Source: Bacteroidota bacterium
Lineage (GTDB): Bacteria; Bacteroidota; Bacteroidia; Flavobacteriales; Weeksellaceae
Assembly: GCA_023422635.1 (NCBI GenBank)
Contig: JAFAGO010000028.1
Coordinates: forward strand, 1-64,000
Reading direction: 5' to 3'
Length of the DNA stretch: 64,000 bases
Shown: positions 8,071-17,063 of the stretch, one piece after another
Numbering within the stretch: position 1 is the first letter of the stretch
How the letters are laid out: the number at the start of each line of letters is the position of its first letter
The notes under the pieces: model-generated
Told to the model about the DNA's origin: nothing
The model's database searches: none
Seen by the model: the letters and a program-made list of their open reading frames with translations, nothing else
Made by a program: the position numbers and the translations under genes

Positions 8071-8529
8071 ATGAAAAGAAACGAGAATTTAGTTCCATTG
8101 TCCAGAGATCACCATTTTGGTTTGCTCTGTTCTTGGAAAATTCGTGAAGGAGTAAAAAATGAGGTGTGTTATGAACGCATCAAAAACTATATTAATTATT
8201 TTTGGGAACATCACCTTCGAAACCATTTTTACATTGAAGATCATGTTTTACCCCACTTAGGAGAGAAAGATTTAGAAACAAAAATGGAAGATGATCATCA
8301 TCAAATTGAAAAGCTGGTGGAAGAAATTAATCAATCCAACGAAAAGAATTTATTGTTGAACTTTGCAGATGCACTTCTTAACCATATTCGTTTTGAGGAA
8401 AGAACCATTTTTCCGAAATATGAATCTTCCCTATCAAAAATAGAATTGAATGAAATTGGTTCAAAAATTAATGAGATGTATCAAGCAAATAAAGATGATT
8501 ATCCAGATCAATTCTGGAGAGCATCCTGA
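8071..8529 (+). CDS. Hemerythrin HHE-domain protein
   Basis: The 152-residue cytosolic protein is a single four-helix hemerythrin-like domain. Likely di-iron ligands are H14/H15 (SRDHHFG), H48, H52 and E56 in the second helix, H76/H77 (EDDHHQ), and H/E residues in LLNHIRFEERTIFP. Such proteins bind O2 or NO or store iron. Its position after norB and before a globin suggests NO or oxygen handling. It is a separate, shorter relative of the RIC protein and lacks the ScdA cysteine domain. Confidence 0.85.
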   Translation: MKRNENLVPLSRDHHFGLLCSWKIREGVKNEVCYERIKNYINYFWEHHLRNHFYIEDHVLPHLGEKDLETKMEDDHHQIEKLVEEINQSNEKNLLLNFADALLNHIRFEERTIFPKYESSLSKIELNEIGSKINEMYQANKDDYPDQFWRAS

Positions 8530-8538
8530 AAATACAGT

Positions 8539-8895
8539 ATGGAAATAGTTTTGAAAAGAATATACGAAGAACCTTCTCCAAACGATGGTTACCGAGTTTT
8601 GGTTGATCGAATTTGGCCAAGAGGAATTACAAAGCAGCAAGCGCTACTCGACGAATGGTACAAAAATGTTGCTCCTTCCACCGCGCTTCGGAAATGGTTT
8701 CATCACGATCCGCAACTTTGGGAAGAATTTTCATCCAAGTATTGGGCAGAATTAGATCACGATTCTACAGGAAAAACCTTTTACGAACATTTGAAAAATC
8801 AAGAAAAAGTGACATTGCTCTACGCGGCGAAAGATCAGCAACATTGCCATCCTTTGATTTTAAAAGAATATTTAGCGCGTTTAAAAAATGATTAG
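8539..8895 (+). CDS. DUF488-family protein
   Basis: The 118-residue protein matches the YeaO-type DUF488 family, with the hallmark segments GYRVLVDRIWPRGI (about residues 18-31) and LLDEWYKNVAPS, then KVTLLYAAKDQQHCHPLILKEYL near the C-terminus. The family is widespread, small and of unknown biochemical function, and it recurs beside globin and hemerythrin genes in NO-related loci. It is nine bases after the hemerythrin gene and six before the globin gene, so the three form one unit. No catalytic residue can be assigned with confidence. Confidence 0.85.
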   Translation: MEIVLKRIYEEPSPNDGYRVLVDRIWPRGITKQQALLDEWYKNVAPSTALRKWFHHDPQLWEEFSSKYWAELDHDSTGKTFYEHLKNQEKVTLLYAAKDQQHCHPLILKEYLARLKND

Positions 8896-8901
8896 TTTAC
8901 A

Positions 8902-9291
8902 ATGAAAAAAGAAATCGAGAATAGAGAAGATATTGAACTTTTAGTGAATGTTTTCTACGATAAAGTAAAGCAAAATACTACTATTGGACCTATTTTTAGC
9001 ACCATTGCAAATGTGGATTGGAAGAAGCATTTACCAAAAATGTATTCCTTTTGGGCAAGTATTTTATTAGGTGAAAAAAGCTTCGATGGAAATCCTATGC
9101 AAATTCATGTCGCGTTAGCGAAAAAAACACCAATGACCGAAACTGAATTTAACGTTTGGAGAGCAATTTTTAGCGAAACTGTTCATGAATTATTCGAAGG
9201 GGAGAAAGCCCAAGAAGCGATTAGTCGAGCAGAAAATATTGCCCGCGTAATGCTTTTTAACATTCAAAAATCTACGAACAAAAAGGAATAA
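8902..9291 (+). CDS. Group III truncated hemoglobin
   Basis: The 129-residue protein has the truncated-globin fold pattern of group III: an early helix with LLVNVFYDKVKQNTTIGPIF, then WKKHLPKMYSFWASILLG, the proximal histidine probably H69 (PMQIHVALA), and the closing AENIARVMLF helix. Group III globins bind O2 and NO and are linked to NO or nitrosative defence. It closes the cluster; a convergent Nudix regulator follows. The 76-base gap to that gene holds only weak hairpins. Confidence 0.88.
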   Translation: MKKEIENREDIELLVNVFYDKVKQNTTIGPIFSTIANVDWKKHLPKMYSFWASILLGEKSFDGNPMQIHVALAKKTPMTETEFNVWRAIFSETVHELFEGEKAQEAISRAENIARVMLFNIQKSTNKKE

Positions 9292-9367
9292 TTAGCTTTT
9301 TTTTTCTATATTCCGTCGATTGCCAAAGAGAAAAATCTAGTTTTTCCGCTGTGTTTTTAAAGGGAAT

Positions 9368-10117
9368 TTACCAATTATTTACCCCTTCCTGTAAAATTTG
9401 GTTGTATCTGATGAGGTCGAACGAATATAAATCGGGAGCTTTATGGCCAACTACAACTTTGCGCTCATCGTGTTTGGTGAGAATGCCCATATTTTTAATT
9501 TTCCGATAGAAATTTCCTCTATTCAAAGTTCTTCCCAAAATGGTTTCGTACAGTTTCTGTAATTCTGGAAGCGTGAATTTTTCTGGTAGAAGATTAATTC
9601 CGATAGGTTGATACGAGATTTCAGTTCGTAAAGTCCATAACGCTTTTTTTATAATTTCTGCGTGGTCCATTGTAAGCGGTATATCATCAATTGAATCCAA
9701 ATCAATCCAATCAATGCTTTCGCTTAAATCATCTTTTGACGCCTTCACGTCGGCATAATTTACGAGCGCGTAAAATCCAATGGTAACAAACCTCATTTTG
9801 TGCCAAAGGTCGTCATCATAGTCATCAAAAAAACCTTGCGTTCGATTCTGATCCCCGAATACCGCAAATTCTTTCAGAAAAATATGATTTACACCAGCTC
9901 TTTCTTTCAAAATACGTTGCGCCGCTTTATTAATATTTTCATCTTTCAAAATATATCCTCCAGGAAGAAACCATTGTTTGTTAAAATTCATCTTGAGGAG
10001 TAGAACTTTCAGCTTGCCATCATCGAACCCGAAAATAACCGTATCCAATGAAATATGAGGCATTGAAGTTTGGTGTAATTGTACTGAATTCGCAATGATT
10101 TGCTTTCGAAAATCCAT
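9368..10117 (-). CDS. Nudix-domain transcriptional regulator (NrtR/AraR-like) with a degenerate Nudix box
   Basis: The 249-residue protein has an N-terminal Nudix domain (about residues 20-150) and a C-terminal winged-helix domain (about 165-249), the architecture of NrtR and of the Bacteroidota AraR sugar regulators. In the Nudix box, G54, E60, R68, E72 and G75 are kept, but two catalytic glutamate positions are I69 and R73. Hydrolase activity is therefore unlikely and ligand sensing is favoured. It is transcribed divergently from the TonB-dependent receptor and is the likely regulator of the glycan genes. The ligand is unknown. Confidence 0.8.
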   Translation of the reverse strand: MDFRKQIIANSVQLHQTSMPHISLDTVIFGFDDGKLKVLLLKMNFNKQWFLPGGYILKDENINKAAQRILKERAGVNHIFLKEFAVFGDQNRTQGFFDDYDDDLWHKMRFVTIGFYALVNYADVKASKDDLSESIDWIDLDSIDDIPLTMDHAEIIKKALWTLRTEISYQPIGINLLPEKFTLPELQKLYETILGRTLNRGNFYRKIKNMGILTKHDERKVVVGHKAPDLYSFDLIRYNQILQEGVNNW

Positions 10118-10333
10118 GAAAATAAGGGCTTGTGTGGACGAACAAATTTAATGCTTTTTTAACACGAATTCTAATTTGCAAGTGATTTAAACCATTTTTT
10201 TGGGGATTTTTTTTTGATACTATATTAACATTATCCTATTGTATTTTAACATAAAATTACCGTTTTATATTGTTTAATTGAATGATTATCAATGTGATAT
10301 AAGTATGATAAAAATTAGGTTAATTTTTTTTTG
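10118..10333. promoter_or_regulatory. Divergent intergenic region with a candidate operator
   Basis: This very AT-rich 216-base gap separates the Nudix regulator from the receptor gene. A short palindrome TATCA-ATG-TGATA (10287-10299) is the only operator-like sequence I could pick out. No convincing -33/-7 pair was identified, and no small gene is seen. Confidence 0.3.
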
Positions 10334-10371
10334 ATGAATCCGCAGAAAATATTAAGTACATCTTAGCAGTA

Positions 10372-12588
10372 TTGCTAACAGGAAGTGTGGGGATGAATAT
10401 TTTCGCTCAAGAGCAGAAAAAAATCTCAGACAAATTGAAGGTAACGAATCAACCCGTGCAAACTGTTGCCACCGATTCTAAAGAAGACAAAAACAGAAAT
10501 GTGATGCTTAATGCCGCTAACAACACCAGCCCAAGAGATGTAAATATCGGGCTCCCTTCAACCGTTGGTGGAATTACCATTTTGGAAAACGATCTTCCCG
10601 TGGTGTATTTCTTCTGGCCAGAACTTCCAAGTAAAGTTTGGAGACAAAGTGTTGGACTTGAAAAAACAGGACCCTTGAAAATGGAAGAAATGTCCAAAAC
10701 ATTGGGTGATTTAGGTTTTGCGGTAAATTCTTACTCTCAAACGGGTACTCAAGATTTTAAATTAAAAGGGAAATTAACAGCAAACCATTTCGGTTGGTTA
10801 CAAGGTGATGTTAACGTTTCCGGACCAATCAATAAAAATGGTTGGACGTATACTGCGGGAGCATTTTTGAACTTCGATCCCAGTACCTATAAGTTAGGAT
10901 ATGCAGATTACGCAGATCAAACTAAAATTTTTAGAGGCGGCGTAACGAAGTATTTAAATAACGATAAAGGAAAAATTAGCATTCAATACAAATATGCCGA
11001 TTCGTATACTACAAGTAATTATGCTGTTTTTGAATACGGAGAAGAGGGTGAAGTAAAAGAAATTGATGATTTCCGTATCGGCCCCGATTCCTACGTAGTG
11101 GGAGATGGAAAAATAAAAATGCTCGACCTTAAATCTGGTGCCTACAATTTGTACAATATGGCGGGTTCGGACAATAGATCAACATCCCACACCATCGATG
11201 TATTTGGTAACTACCTACTCAACAGCGGTTGGAATTTTAAATATTTAACAAGAGCCCATTTTGGAAGCGTGAAAATGGCTAACATTATTCCGCTAAGTAT
11301 TTTCACCGTTGATTCTTCCGCAGGTTACAGATATGCCGATACCGGTGAAGCGTATTCTGGAAATGTGGGAACGCAACTTGCGATGTACACACCAAAAACG
11401 CCAACAACCAATATTCAAGGTAGATTTTCAATCAACAAAAATATTGGCAACCACAATATTACATTAGGCTTATTGGAGCAATATTATCACGTTAATCAAT
11501 ATACTTCAGATCGTTCATTTTTCTTTCAATCTGTGGGAGCACAACCAAGAAGATTGGTTTCCAATAATACAGATGCGGATGGATTCTACAACTATAATGT
11601 AGGAGGAGAATACCATAGCGGTTCCGAAAATAAACTTTCCGTGTACGCGAATGATGATTGGAAAATCTCTGATAACTTCAACTTAAATTATGGTGTTATT
11701 ATCAGAAATAATATCATCGATGGAGAATATTCTCAAACTTCTCGATACAACGGTTTTACTTTGGCCGATGCAGAAATGACTTCAATCAACTACAATTGGT
11801 TGCAAGTAGGTGGAACTGTAAATGCAACCTACAACATTAACCAAAATTTTGGTTTAATGGCGAACTTCCATTACAACGAAGAAAATAGAAGATTAGAAAG
11901 TTATTCACAAGCATTTACTCCAAACACCAAAAAAATCAAAAGTCCATTAGGTGGTTTAGGTGTTTTCTGGAATAACGATTACATTCAGTTGATCTCCCAG
12001 GTAACCTATCTCAACAGAAACAACTACCTAAACAGGTACAATTTGGTAAATCCTGCAAATTCAACGGATGCCCAAACGGTTACGGTATATTACGATATTC
12101 AAACAGTTGGCTGGACTACCGATTTTGTGTTAAAACCTTTCAAAGGATTCAATTTACACTATCTACTCACATTGCAAAATCCGGAATACAAGAATTTTAC
12201 CTTTAATGCTTTTGGAAAAGATTACGACTACAGTGGCAACAATGTGCTAAGCGTTTCTAAAGTATTAATGGAAATTGATCCAAGTTACTCTTTCGATAAA
12301 TGGAGAATCTGGGCGAGTTTCCGTTACTTCAGCAAACAATACGCGAACTTAACAAATGTGCTGTATTTCGCTCCAAGATGGGAAACTTTTGGTGGTGTAA
12401 ACTACGCTTGGAACAAGAATATAAATCTTGGGTTAAATGTTACCAACATCTTTAATCAAAGAGGTGCGAGTGGAACCATCAACGGTGCCGAACTCATTAC
12501 AGATGCAAGTGCTTATTACGGAAAATTGCTTACAGGTAACTATATTATGCCTTTCACTTTACAGTTCTCACTTGGCTTTAATTTTTAA
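10372..12588 (+). CDS. TonB-dependent outer-membrane receptor, signal peptide disrupted by an apparent frameshift
   Basis: The frame encodes a plug-like region (about residues 55-125) and a beta-barrel rich in alternating Tyr/Asn/Gly strands, ending with the outer-membrane signature LQFSLGFNF. It would import a glycan breakdown product. The signal peptide is split: the ATG at 10334 reads MNPQKIL and then hits a stop, whereas this frame contains KYILAVLLTGSVGMNIFAQ. One extra A near 10353-10354 would join the two into a normal signal peptide. As given, only TTG 10372 or ATG 10393 could start the frame. No SusD partner is adjacent; GH3 follows by four bases. Confidence 0.75.
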   Translation: MLTGSVGMNIFAQEQKKISDKLKVTNQPVQTVATDSKEDKNRNVMLNAANNTSPRDVNIGLPSTVGGITILENDLPVVYFFWPELPSKVWRQSVGLEKTGPLKMEEMSKTLGDLGFAVNSYSQTGTQDFKLKGKLTANHFGWLQGDVNVSGPINKNGWTYTAGAFLNFDPSTYKLGYADYADQTKIFRGGVTKYLNNDKGKISIQYKYADSYTTSNYAVFEYGEEGEVKEIDDFRIGPDSYVVGDGKIKMLDLKSGAYNLYNMAGSDNRSTSHTIDVFGNYLLNSGWNFKYLTRAHFGSVKMANIIPLSIFTVDSSAGYRYADTGEAYSGNVGTQLAMYTPKTPTTNIQGRFSINKNIGNHNITLGLLEQYYHVNQYTSDRSFFFQSVGAQPRRLVSNNTDADGFYNYNVGGEYHSGSENKLSVYANDDWKISDNFNLNYGVIIRNNIIDGEYSQTSRYNGFTLADAEMTSINYNWLQVGGTVNATYNINQNFGLMANFHYNEENRRLESYSQAFTPNTKKIKSPLGGLGVFWNNDYIQLISQVTYLNRNNYLNRYNLVNPANSTDAQTVTVYYDIQTVGWTTDFVLKPFKGFNLHYLLTLQNPEYKNFTFNAFGKDYDYSGNNVLSVSKVLMEIDPSYSFDKWRIWASFRYFSKQYANLTNVLYFAPRWETFGGVNYAWNKNINLGLNVTNIFNQRGASGTINGAELITDASAYYGKLLTGNYIMPFTLQFSLGFNF

Positions 12589-12592
12589 AAAA

Positions 12593-14893
12593 ATGGATAA
12601 AAAATATTTCAATATTGCAGCATTATTTTTGGGCGCAACCCTTTTTGCACAAAATGTACAATATGCTAATAACGCTGGAGGTCCTACATTAGGATATTCT
12701 GGTAATTCAGGAGTGAAAATTTTAACCGTTGCTGGGAAAAAATTCAAAGATCTTAACCGAAACGGAAAGTTAGATAAATACGAAGATTGGAGACTTCCCG
12801 TGGAAGAAAGAGCCAAAGATTTGGCTTCTAAAATGTCGGTGGAACAAATTGCAGGTTTAATGTTATACAGTGGTCATCAATCCATTCCTGCAGCACCAAG
12901 CGGAAATCGCGCTGGGCATTACAACGGAAAACTTTTTGGTGAAAGCGGAGCAAAATCTTCTGATCTTACCGATGAACAGAAAAAATTCCTGAAAGAAGAT
13001 AATCTTCGTCACGTGTTAATTACCACTGTTGAGTCGCCGGAGATTGCTGCAAAATGGAACAATAATTTGCAGGCGTATGTAGAAAGTTTAGGATTAGGAA
13101 TTCCTGCGAACAACTCCTCAGATCCACGTCACTCTGCTTCAGTAACGGCAGAATTTAACGAAGGTGCTGGTGGACAAATCTCGCTTTGGCCAGATGGTTT
13201 GGCATTGGGAGCTACTTTTGATCCTGAGTTGTTGAAAGAATTTGGTCATGTTGCCGCGCAAGAATATCGTGCTTTAGGAATTGCAACAGCACTTTCTCCA
13301 CAGATTGATTTGGCTACCGAACCGCGTTGGTATCGAATCGCTTATGTATTTAGCGAAAGTCCACAACTTACCACCGATATGGCAAGAGGCTATATTGATG
13401 GTTTTCAAACTTCTTTTGGGAAAGACGTCATTAAAAACGGATGGGGTTTCAAAAGTGTGAACGCGATGGTGAAACACTGGCCAGGTGGTGGTCCTGAAGA
13501 AGCAGGGCGCGATGCACACTGGGCAATGGGAAAATTTGCAGTTTATCCAGGTAAGAATTTCCAAAAGCATGTTGATCCTTTCGTGAATGGTGCTTTTAAA
13601 CTTTCTGGTGGAACCAAAGAAGCTTCTGCGGTAATGCCGTATTACACGATTTCTTATAATCAAGATACCAAAAATGGTGAAAACGTTGGAAATGGATTCA
13701 GCAAATATTTAATCACCGATTTACTTCGCGGTAAATATGGTTATGATGGCGTTGTTTGCACCGATTGGCTCATTACCGCCAATGAAGGAAAAACACCCGG
13801 AACGTTTGCGGGGAAACCTTGGGGTGTCGAAAGTCTTTCTATTGCGGAAAGACATTACAAAGTTTTGGAAGCAGGTGCCGATCAATTCGGAGGAAACAAC
13901 GATAAAGGTCCAGTTCTGGAAGCCTATCAAATGGGAGTTAAAGAACATGGTGAAAAAGCATATCGTGCGAAGTTTGAGCAATCTGCAGTTCGCTTGTTGA
14001 AAAATATTTTCAGGGTGGGATTGTTTGAAAACCCTTATGTTGATCCCAACGAAACAAAAGCAATTGTTGGGAATGCAAAATTTATGAAGGAAGGATACGA
14101 AGCGCAGGTGAAATCCATTGTGATGTTGAAAAATAAAGGCAACATTCTTCCGATTAAAGAGCTCAAAACGGTATATATTCCGAAACGTTTTTCCCCAGCA
14201 ACTTTTGATTGGTGGAATAATTTTAAGGCACCATCATTAGAGTATTCTATTGATATTGCAAAAGTTCAAAAATACTTTAATGTAACGGATGATCCTACAA
14301 AAGCGGATTTCTCAATTGTATTTGTTCAAAGTCCGAACAGTCAGGAAGCTGGGTATAGCGATATTGATGTGAAAGATGGTGGGAATGGTTACTTGCCAAT
14401 TTCCCTTCAGTATGAAACCTATACGGCAACCGGGGCAAGAGACCATAGTTTAGCGGCTGGTGATCCTGTTGTTGCTCCAACGGTAAAAGATCGAACGTAT
14501 AAAAATAAAACCACAACAGTTTCCAATTATACGGATTTACTTACTATTCAAAATACATACAAAGTAATGAATGGTAAACCTGTAATTGTGGCAGTTACGG
14601 CTTCAAAACCAATGGTGTTTTCTGAGTTTGAAAATCATACGGACGGAATTTTAGTGAATTTCAACGTTTCGAACCAAGCCGTTTTGGATATTATTGCTGG
14701 GAAATATGAACCTTCTGGTTTGCTTCCGCTTCAGATGCCGGCGGATATGAAAACGGTTGAACTTCAAAAAGAAGATGTTCCTTATGATATGACGCCTTAT
14801 GTAGATTCTGAAGGCCATTCCTACGACTATGCATACGGCTTAAACTGGTCTGGTGTTATTAAAGATGCCAGAAACGCTCAATACAAAAAATAA
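12593..14893 (+). CDS. Glycoside hydrolase family 3 protein (beta-glucosidase/xylosidase type), exported
   Basis: The 766-residue protein starts with a signal peptide ending near FAQ, followed by an EF-hand-like segment (FKDLNRNGKLDKYEDWR) typical of Bacteroidota GH3. The (alpha/beta)8 domain carries the nucleophile, probably D391 in VVCTDWLIT, and MVKHWPGGGPEEAGRDAHW, with the alpha/beta sandwich domain after about residue 500. The exact sugar is not deducible. The ATG at 12593 is chosen because it gives a signal peptide and lies four bases after the receptor. It shares its export and EF-hand features with the second GH3 downstream, suggesting related substrates. Confidence 0.9.
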   Translation: MDKKYFNIAALFLGATLFAQNVQYANNAGGPTLGYSGNSGVKILTVAGKKFKDLNRNGKLDKYEDWRLPVEERAKDLASKMSVEQIAGLMLYSGHQSIPAAPSGNRAGHYNGKLFGESGAKSSDLTDEQKKFLKEDNLRHVLITTVESPEIAAKWNNNLQAYVESLGLGIPANNSSDPRHSASVTAEFNEGAGGQISLWPDGLALGATFDPELLKEFGHVAAQEYRALGIATALSPQIDLATEPRWYRIAYVFSESPQLTTDMARGYIDGFQTSFGKDVIKNGWGFKSVNAMVKHWPGGGPEEAGRDAHWAMGKFAVYPGKNFQKHVDPFVNGAFKLSGGTKEASAVMPYYTISYNQDTKNGENVGNGFSKYLITDLLRGKYGYDGVVCTDWLITANEGKTPGTFAGKPWGVESLSIAERHYKVLEAGADQFGGNNDKGPVLEAYQMGVKEHGEKAYRAKFEQSAVRLLKNIFRVGLFENPYVDPNETKAIVGNAKFMKEGYEAQVKSIVMLKNKGNILPIKELKTVYIPKRFSPATFDWWNNFKAPSLEYSIDIAKVQKYFNVTDDPTKADFSIVFVQSPNSQEAGYSDIDVKDGGNGYLPISLQYETYTATGARDHSLAAGDPVVAPTVKDRTYKNKTTTVSNYTDLLTIQNTYKVMNGKPVIVAVTASKPMVFSEFENHTDGILVNFNVSNQAVLDIIAGKYEPSGLLPLQMPADMKTVELQKEDVPYDMTPYVDSEGHSYDYAYGLNWSGVIKDARNAQYKK

Positions 14894-14902
14894 TTTCATA
14901 AT

Positions 14903-14937
14903 CTACTGCTGCTTTTTTGAGCGGCAGTAGGTTTTTT
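14903..14937 (+). terminator. Terminator after the first GH3 gene
   Basis: CTACTGCTGC (14903-14912) pairs with GCGGCAGTAG (14921-14930), with one T-G pair and an 8-base loop, followed by GTTTTTT. It splits the glycan locus into two transcription units. Confidence 0.7.
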
Positions 14938-14950
14938 AAAACGAAATTAT

Positions 14951-14981
14951 TTTGCCGCTGTACAATTAATGAGTACCTTAT
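14951..14981 (+). promoter_or_regulatory. Probable promoter of the esterase-to-GH3 unit
   Basis: TTTG (14951-14954), a 19-base spacer and TACCTTAT (14974-14981) approximate the Bacteroidota TTTG-N19-TAnnTTTG pattern, with mismatches at the last two -7 positions. It sits directly after the terminator and 18 bases before the esterase ATG. Confidence 0.45.
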
Positions 14982-14999
14982 ATAACAAATCACATCCTT

Positions 15000-16169
15000 A
15001 TGATCCGTACAAAATTTACCCTAATAGCGCTGGCTATTTCAACATGTGCATTTGCACAGGAAAATCTCAATTTCTCGAATAAGAAAGAAATCGTATCACC
15101 AAAAATTTCGGGAACAACTGTTCAGTTCAGCTTATCAGCACCGGATGCACATTCCGTAAAAATACAAGGGAATTGGCTTCCTTCTAAAGGATTTCAGCAA
15201 ACTCCTATAGACATGAACAAAGATGAAAATGGGGTTTGGACCTATACGAAAACTGATTTTAAACCCGACATTTATACCTATAATTTTTTGGTGGATGGTG
15301 TAAAAGCGTTTGATCCTAATAATGTGTATACCGTTCGCGATGTGGCTTCTGTTATGAATATTCTTTTTGTAGATGGACCACAATCTGATCTTTATAAAGT
15401 GAAGGATGTTCCTCATGGAACGGTTTCGAAAAGATGGTATCCTTCCGCAGGATTAAAAATGGACCGCCGAATCACGATTTATACACCTCCAGGTTACGAA
15501 AATTCTAAAGAAAAATATCCCGTTTTGTATTTGCTTCACGGGGTTGGTGGCGATGAAGAAGCTTGGATGACTTTGGGCAGAACCTCTCAAATTCTTGATA
15601 ATCTTATTGCAACAGGAAAAGCAAAACCGATGATTGTGGTAATGCCTAATGGGCACACCATCAATTCCGCTGCTCCAGGAGAATCCAGCAAAGGATTTTA
15701 TAAACCTATAATGATGACGCCCGAAGTTTTTAATGGCGATATGGAAACCTACTTTCCAGAAATTATTTCGTTTGTAGAACAAAATTTCCGTGTAAAAGCG
15801 GACGCTAAAGATCGGGCACTCGCTGGCCTTTCGATGGGCGGTTTTCATTCGCTTTATATTTCAGCGAATGAGCCAAAAACCTTTGATTATGTAGGCCTGT
15901 TTTCGCCCGCAATTCTTCCTCCTGCTGGAAAAGAAAGTTCAATTTATAAAAATCTTGATCAAAAATTAAATTCTCAAAAGAAAAACGGTTATCAACTGTA
16001 TTGGATCGGCATTGGGAAAGATGATTTTTTGTACAAAAATGTAGTGGAGTATCGTCAAAAACTCGATGCCATAAATTTTAAATATCAATATGTAGAATCT
16101 GAAGGAGGACACACGTGGAGCAACTGGCGCACGTATTTATCTGAATTCATACCTCAACTTTTTAAATAA
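15000..16169 (+). CDS. Exported CE1-like esterase with N-terminal Ig-like (CBM48-type) domain
   Basis: The 389-residue protein has a signal peptide (cleavage after CAFAQ), an Ig-like/E-set domain at about residues 30-115 (VQFSLSAPDAHSVKIQGNW...YTYNFLVDG), and an esterase D-type alpha/beta hydrolase domain. The nucleophile is S278 in GLSMGG, and the likely catalytic histidine is H371 in EGGHTW. Bacteroidota enzymes of this layout include feruloyl and acetyl xylan esterases (CE1). With two GH3 enzymes around it, removal of ester groups from a hemicellulose is a reasonable guess; the acyl group is unknown. A hydrolase pseudogene follows after seven bases. Confidence 0.87.
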   Translation: MIRTKFTLIALAISTCAFAQENLNFSNKKEIVSPKISGTTVQFSLSAPDAHSVKIQGNWLPSKGFQQTPIDMNKDENGVWTYTKTDFKPDIYTYNFLVDGVKAFDPNNVYTVRDVASVMNILFVDGPQSDLYKVKDVPHGTVSKRWYPSAGLKMDRRITIYTPPGYENSKEKYPVLYLLHGVGGDEEAWMTLGRTSQILDNLIATGKAKPMIVVMPNGHTINSAAPGESSKGFYKPIMMTPEVFNGDMETYFPEIISFVEQNFRVKADAKDRALAGLSMGGFHSLYISANEPKTFDYVGLFSPAILPPAGKESSIYKNLDQKLNSQKKNGYQLYWIGIGKDDFLYKNVVEYRQKLDAINFKYQYVESEGGHTWSNWRTYLSEFIPQLFK

Positions 16170-16176
16170 TTACCTC

Positions 16177-17052
16177 ATGAGAAAAATATGTATTGCAGCA
16201 TTAATTGCAGCTTCATTTATGGTTAAAGCACAACAATCTATTCAATTGTATAAAGGGAAAGCTCCAGGTTCTGAAAGCTGGACTTATTCTGAAAAAGAAA
16301 TGGATTCCGATCTGTTTAAAACTCATTTAATGTACAATGTTGCTTCTCCAGCGATAGAAATCTTTCAACCGCAGAAAGAAAAAGCAAATGGAACGGTAAT
16401 CATTATTGCTCCAAGTGGAGGTTTTCAAAGTCTTTCCATCAATAAAGAAGGAAGAGATTTAGCCCAAAAATTACAGGAAAAAGGCGTAACAGCAGTAGTA
16501 TTAAAATACCGTTTGTTGGAAACCAAAACTGGTGATCCTGCTCGTGAAATGATGGCAGGAATTAAAGACCGAAAAGCATTTGATGCCCGAACTGCTCCAA
16601 TAAAAGTGATGGCAGGAAATGATATGAAAACTGCAATCTCATACGTTCGAAGCCATGCCTAAGAACTGAATGTAAATCCAGAAAAATTAGGCGTTATTGG
16701 TTTTTCGGCTGGTGCAACGGTGGCATTGGAAAGTGTTTTAAGAAGCGCTGATGCTTCTACAGTTCCGAATTTTGCAGCGAGTTTGTACGGAGGACCTAGC
16801 GATGATTTATTGGCTGCTTCAGTTCCGAATCAAAATTTGCCATTATTTATTTGTGCCGCCAATGATGATCAGTTAAAGTTAGCGCCAAAATCTATTTTAT
16901 TGTATAGCAAGTGACACGAAGCAAACCAACCAACGGAACTTCATATCTTCGAAAAAGGAGGTCATGGTTTTGGTATGGCGACGCAGAATTTACCAGTGGA
17001 TCAATGGTACCAATTGTATTTTGATTGGTTGGCATTTCACAACTACTTATAA
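16177..17052 (+). pseudogene. Alpha/beta hydrolase (esterase/lipase type) broken by two in-frame stop codons
   Basis: A single frame of 292 codons reads as one exported hydrolase: signal peptide to VKAQ, oxyanion region VIIIAPSGGF, nucleophile elbow GFSAG, and a late histidine in FEKGGHGFGM. It contains a TAA at 16660-16662 (after YVRSHA) and a TGA at 16912-16914 (after LLYSK, where Trp would fit before HEANQPTELH). Both sides of each stop align to the same fold in the same frame, so simple point mutations explain them. The first fragment lacks the nucleophile and cannot be active alone. Carbohydrate esterase activity is the probable ancestral role. Confidence 0.85.
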
Positions 17053-17063
17053 TCAATATTGGT

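Noticed and set aside
8613..8891. A second frame inside the DUF488 gene
   Set aside because: It is a shadow in another frame with no family pattern.
12437..12592. An upstream start for the first GH3 gene inside the receptor gene
   Set aside because: The ATG at 12593 gives a clean signal peptide; the longer start would hide it.
16720..16914. A separate 64-residue gene inside the hydrolase
   Set aside because: It is in frame with the upstream part and continues the same fold; it is the middle piece of a broken gene.
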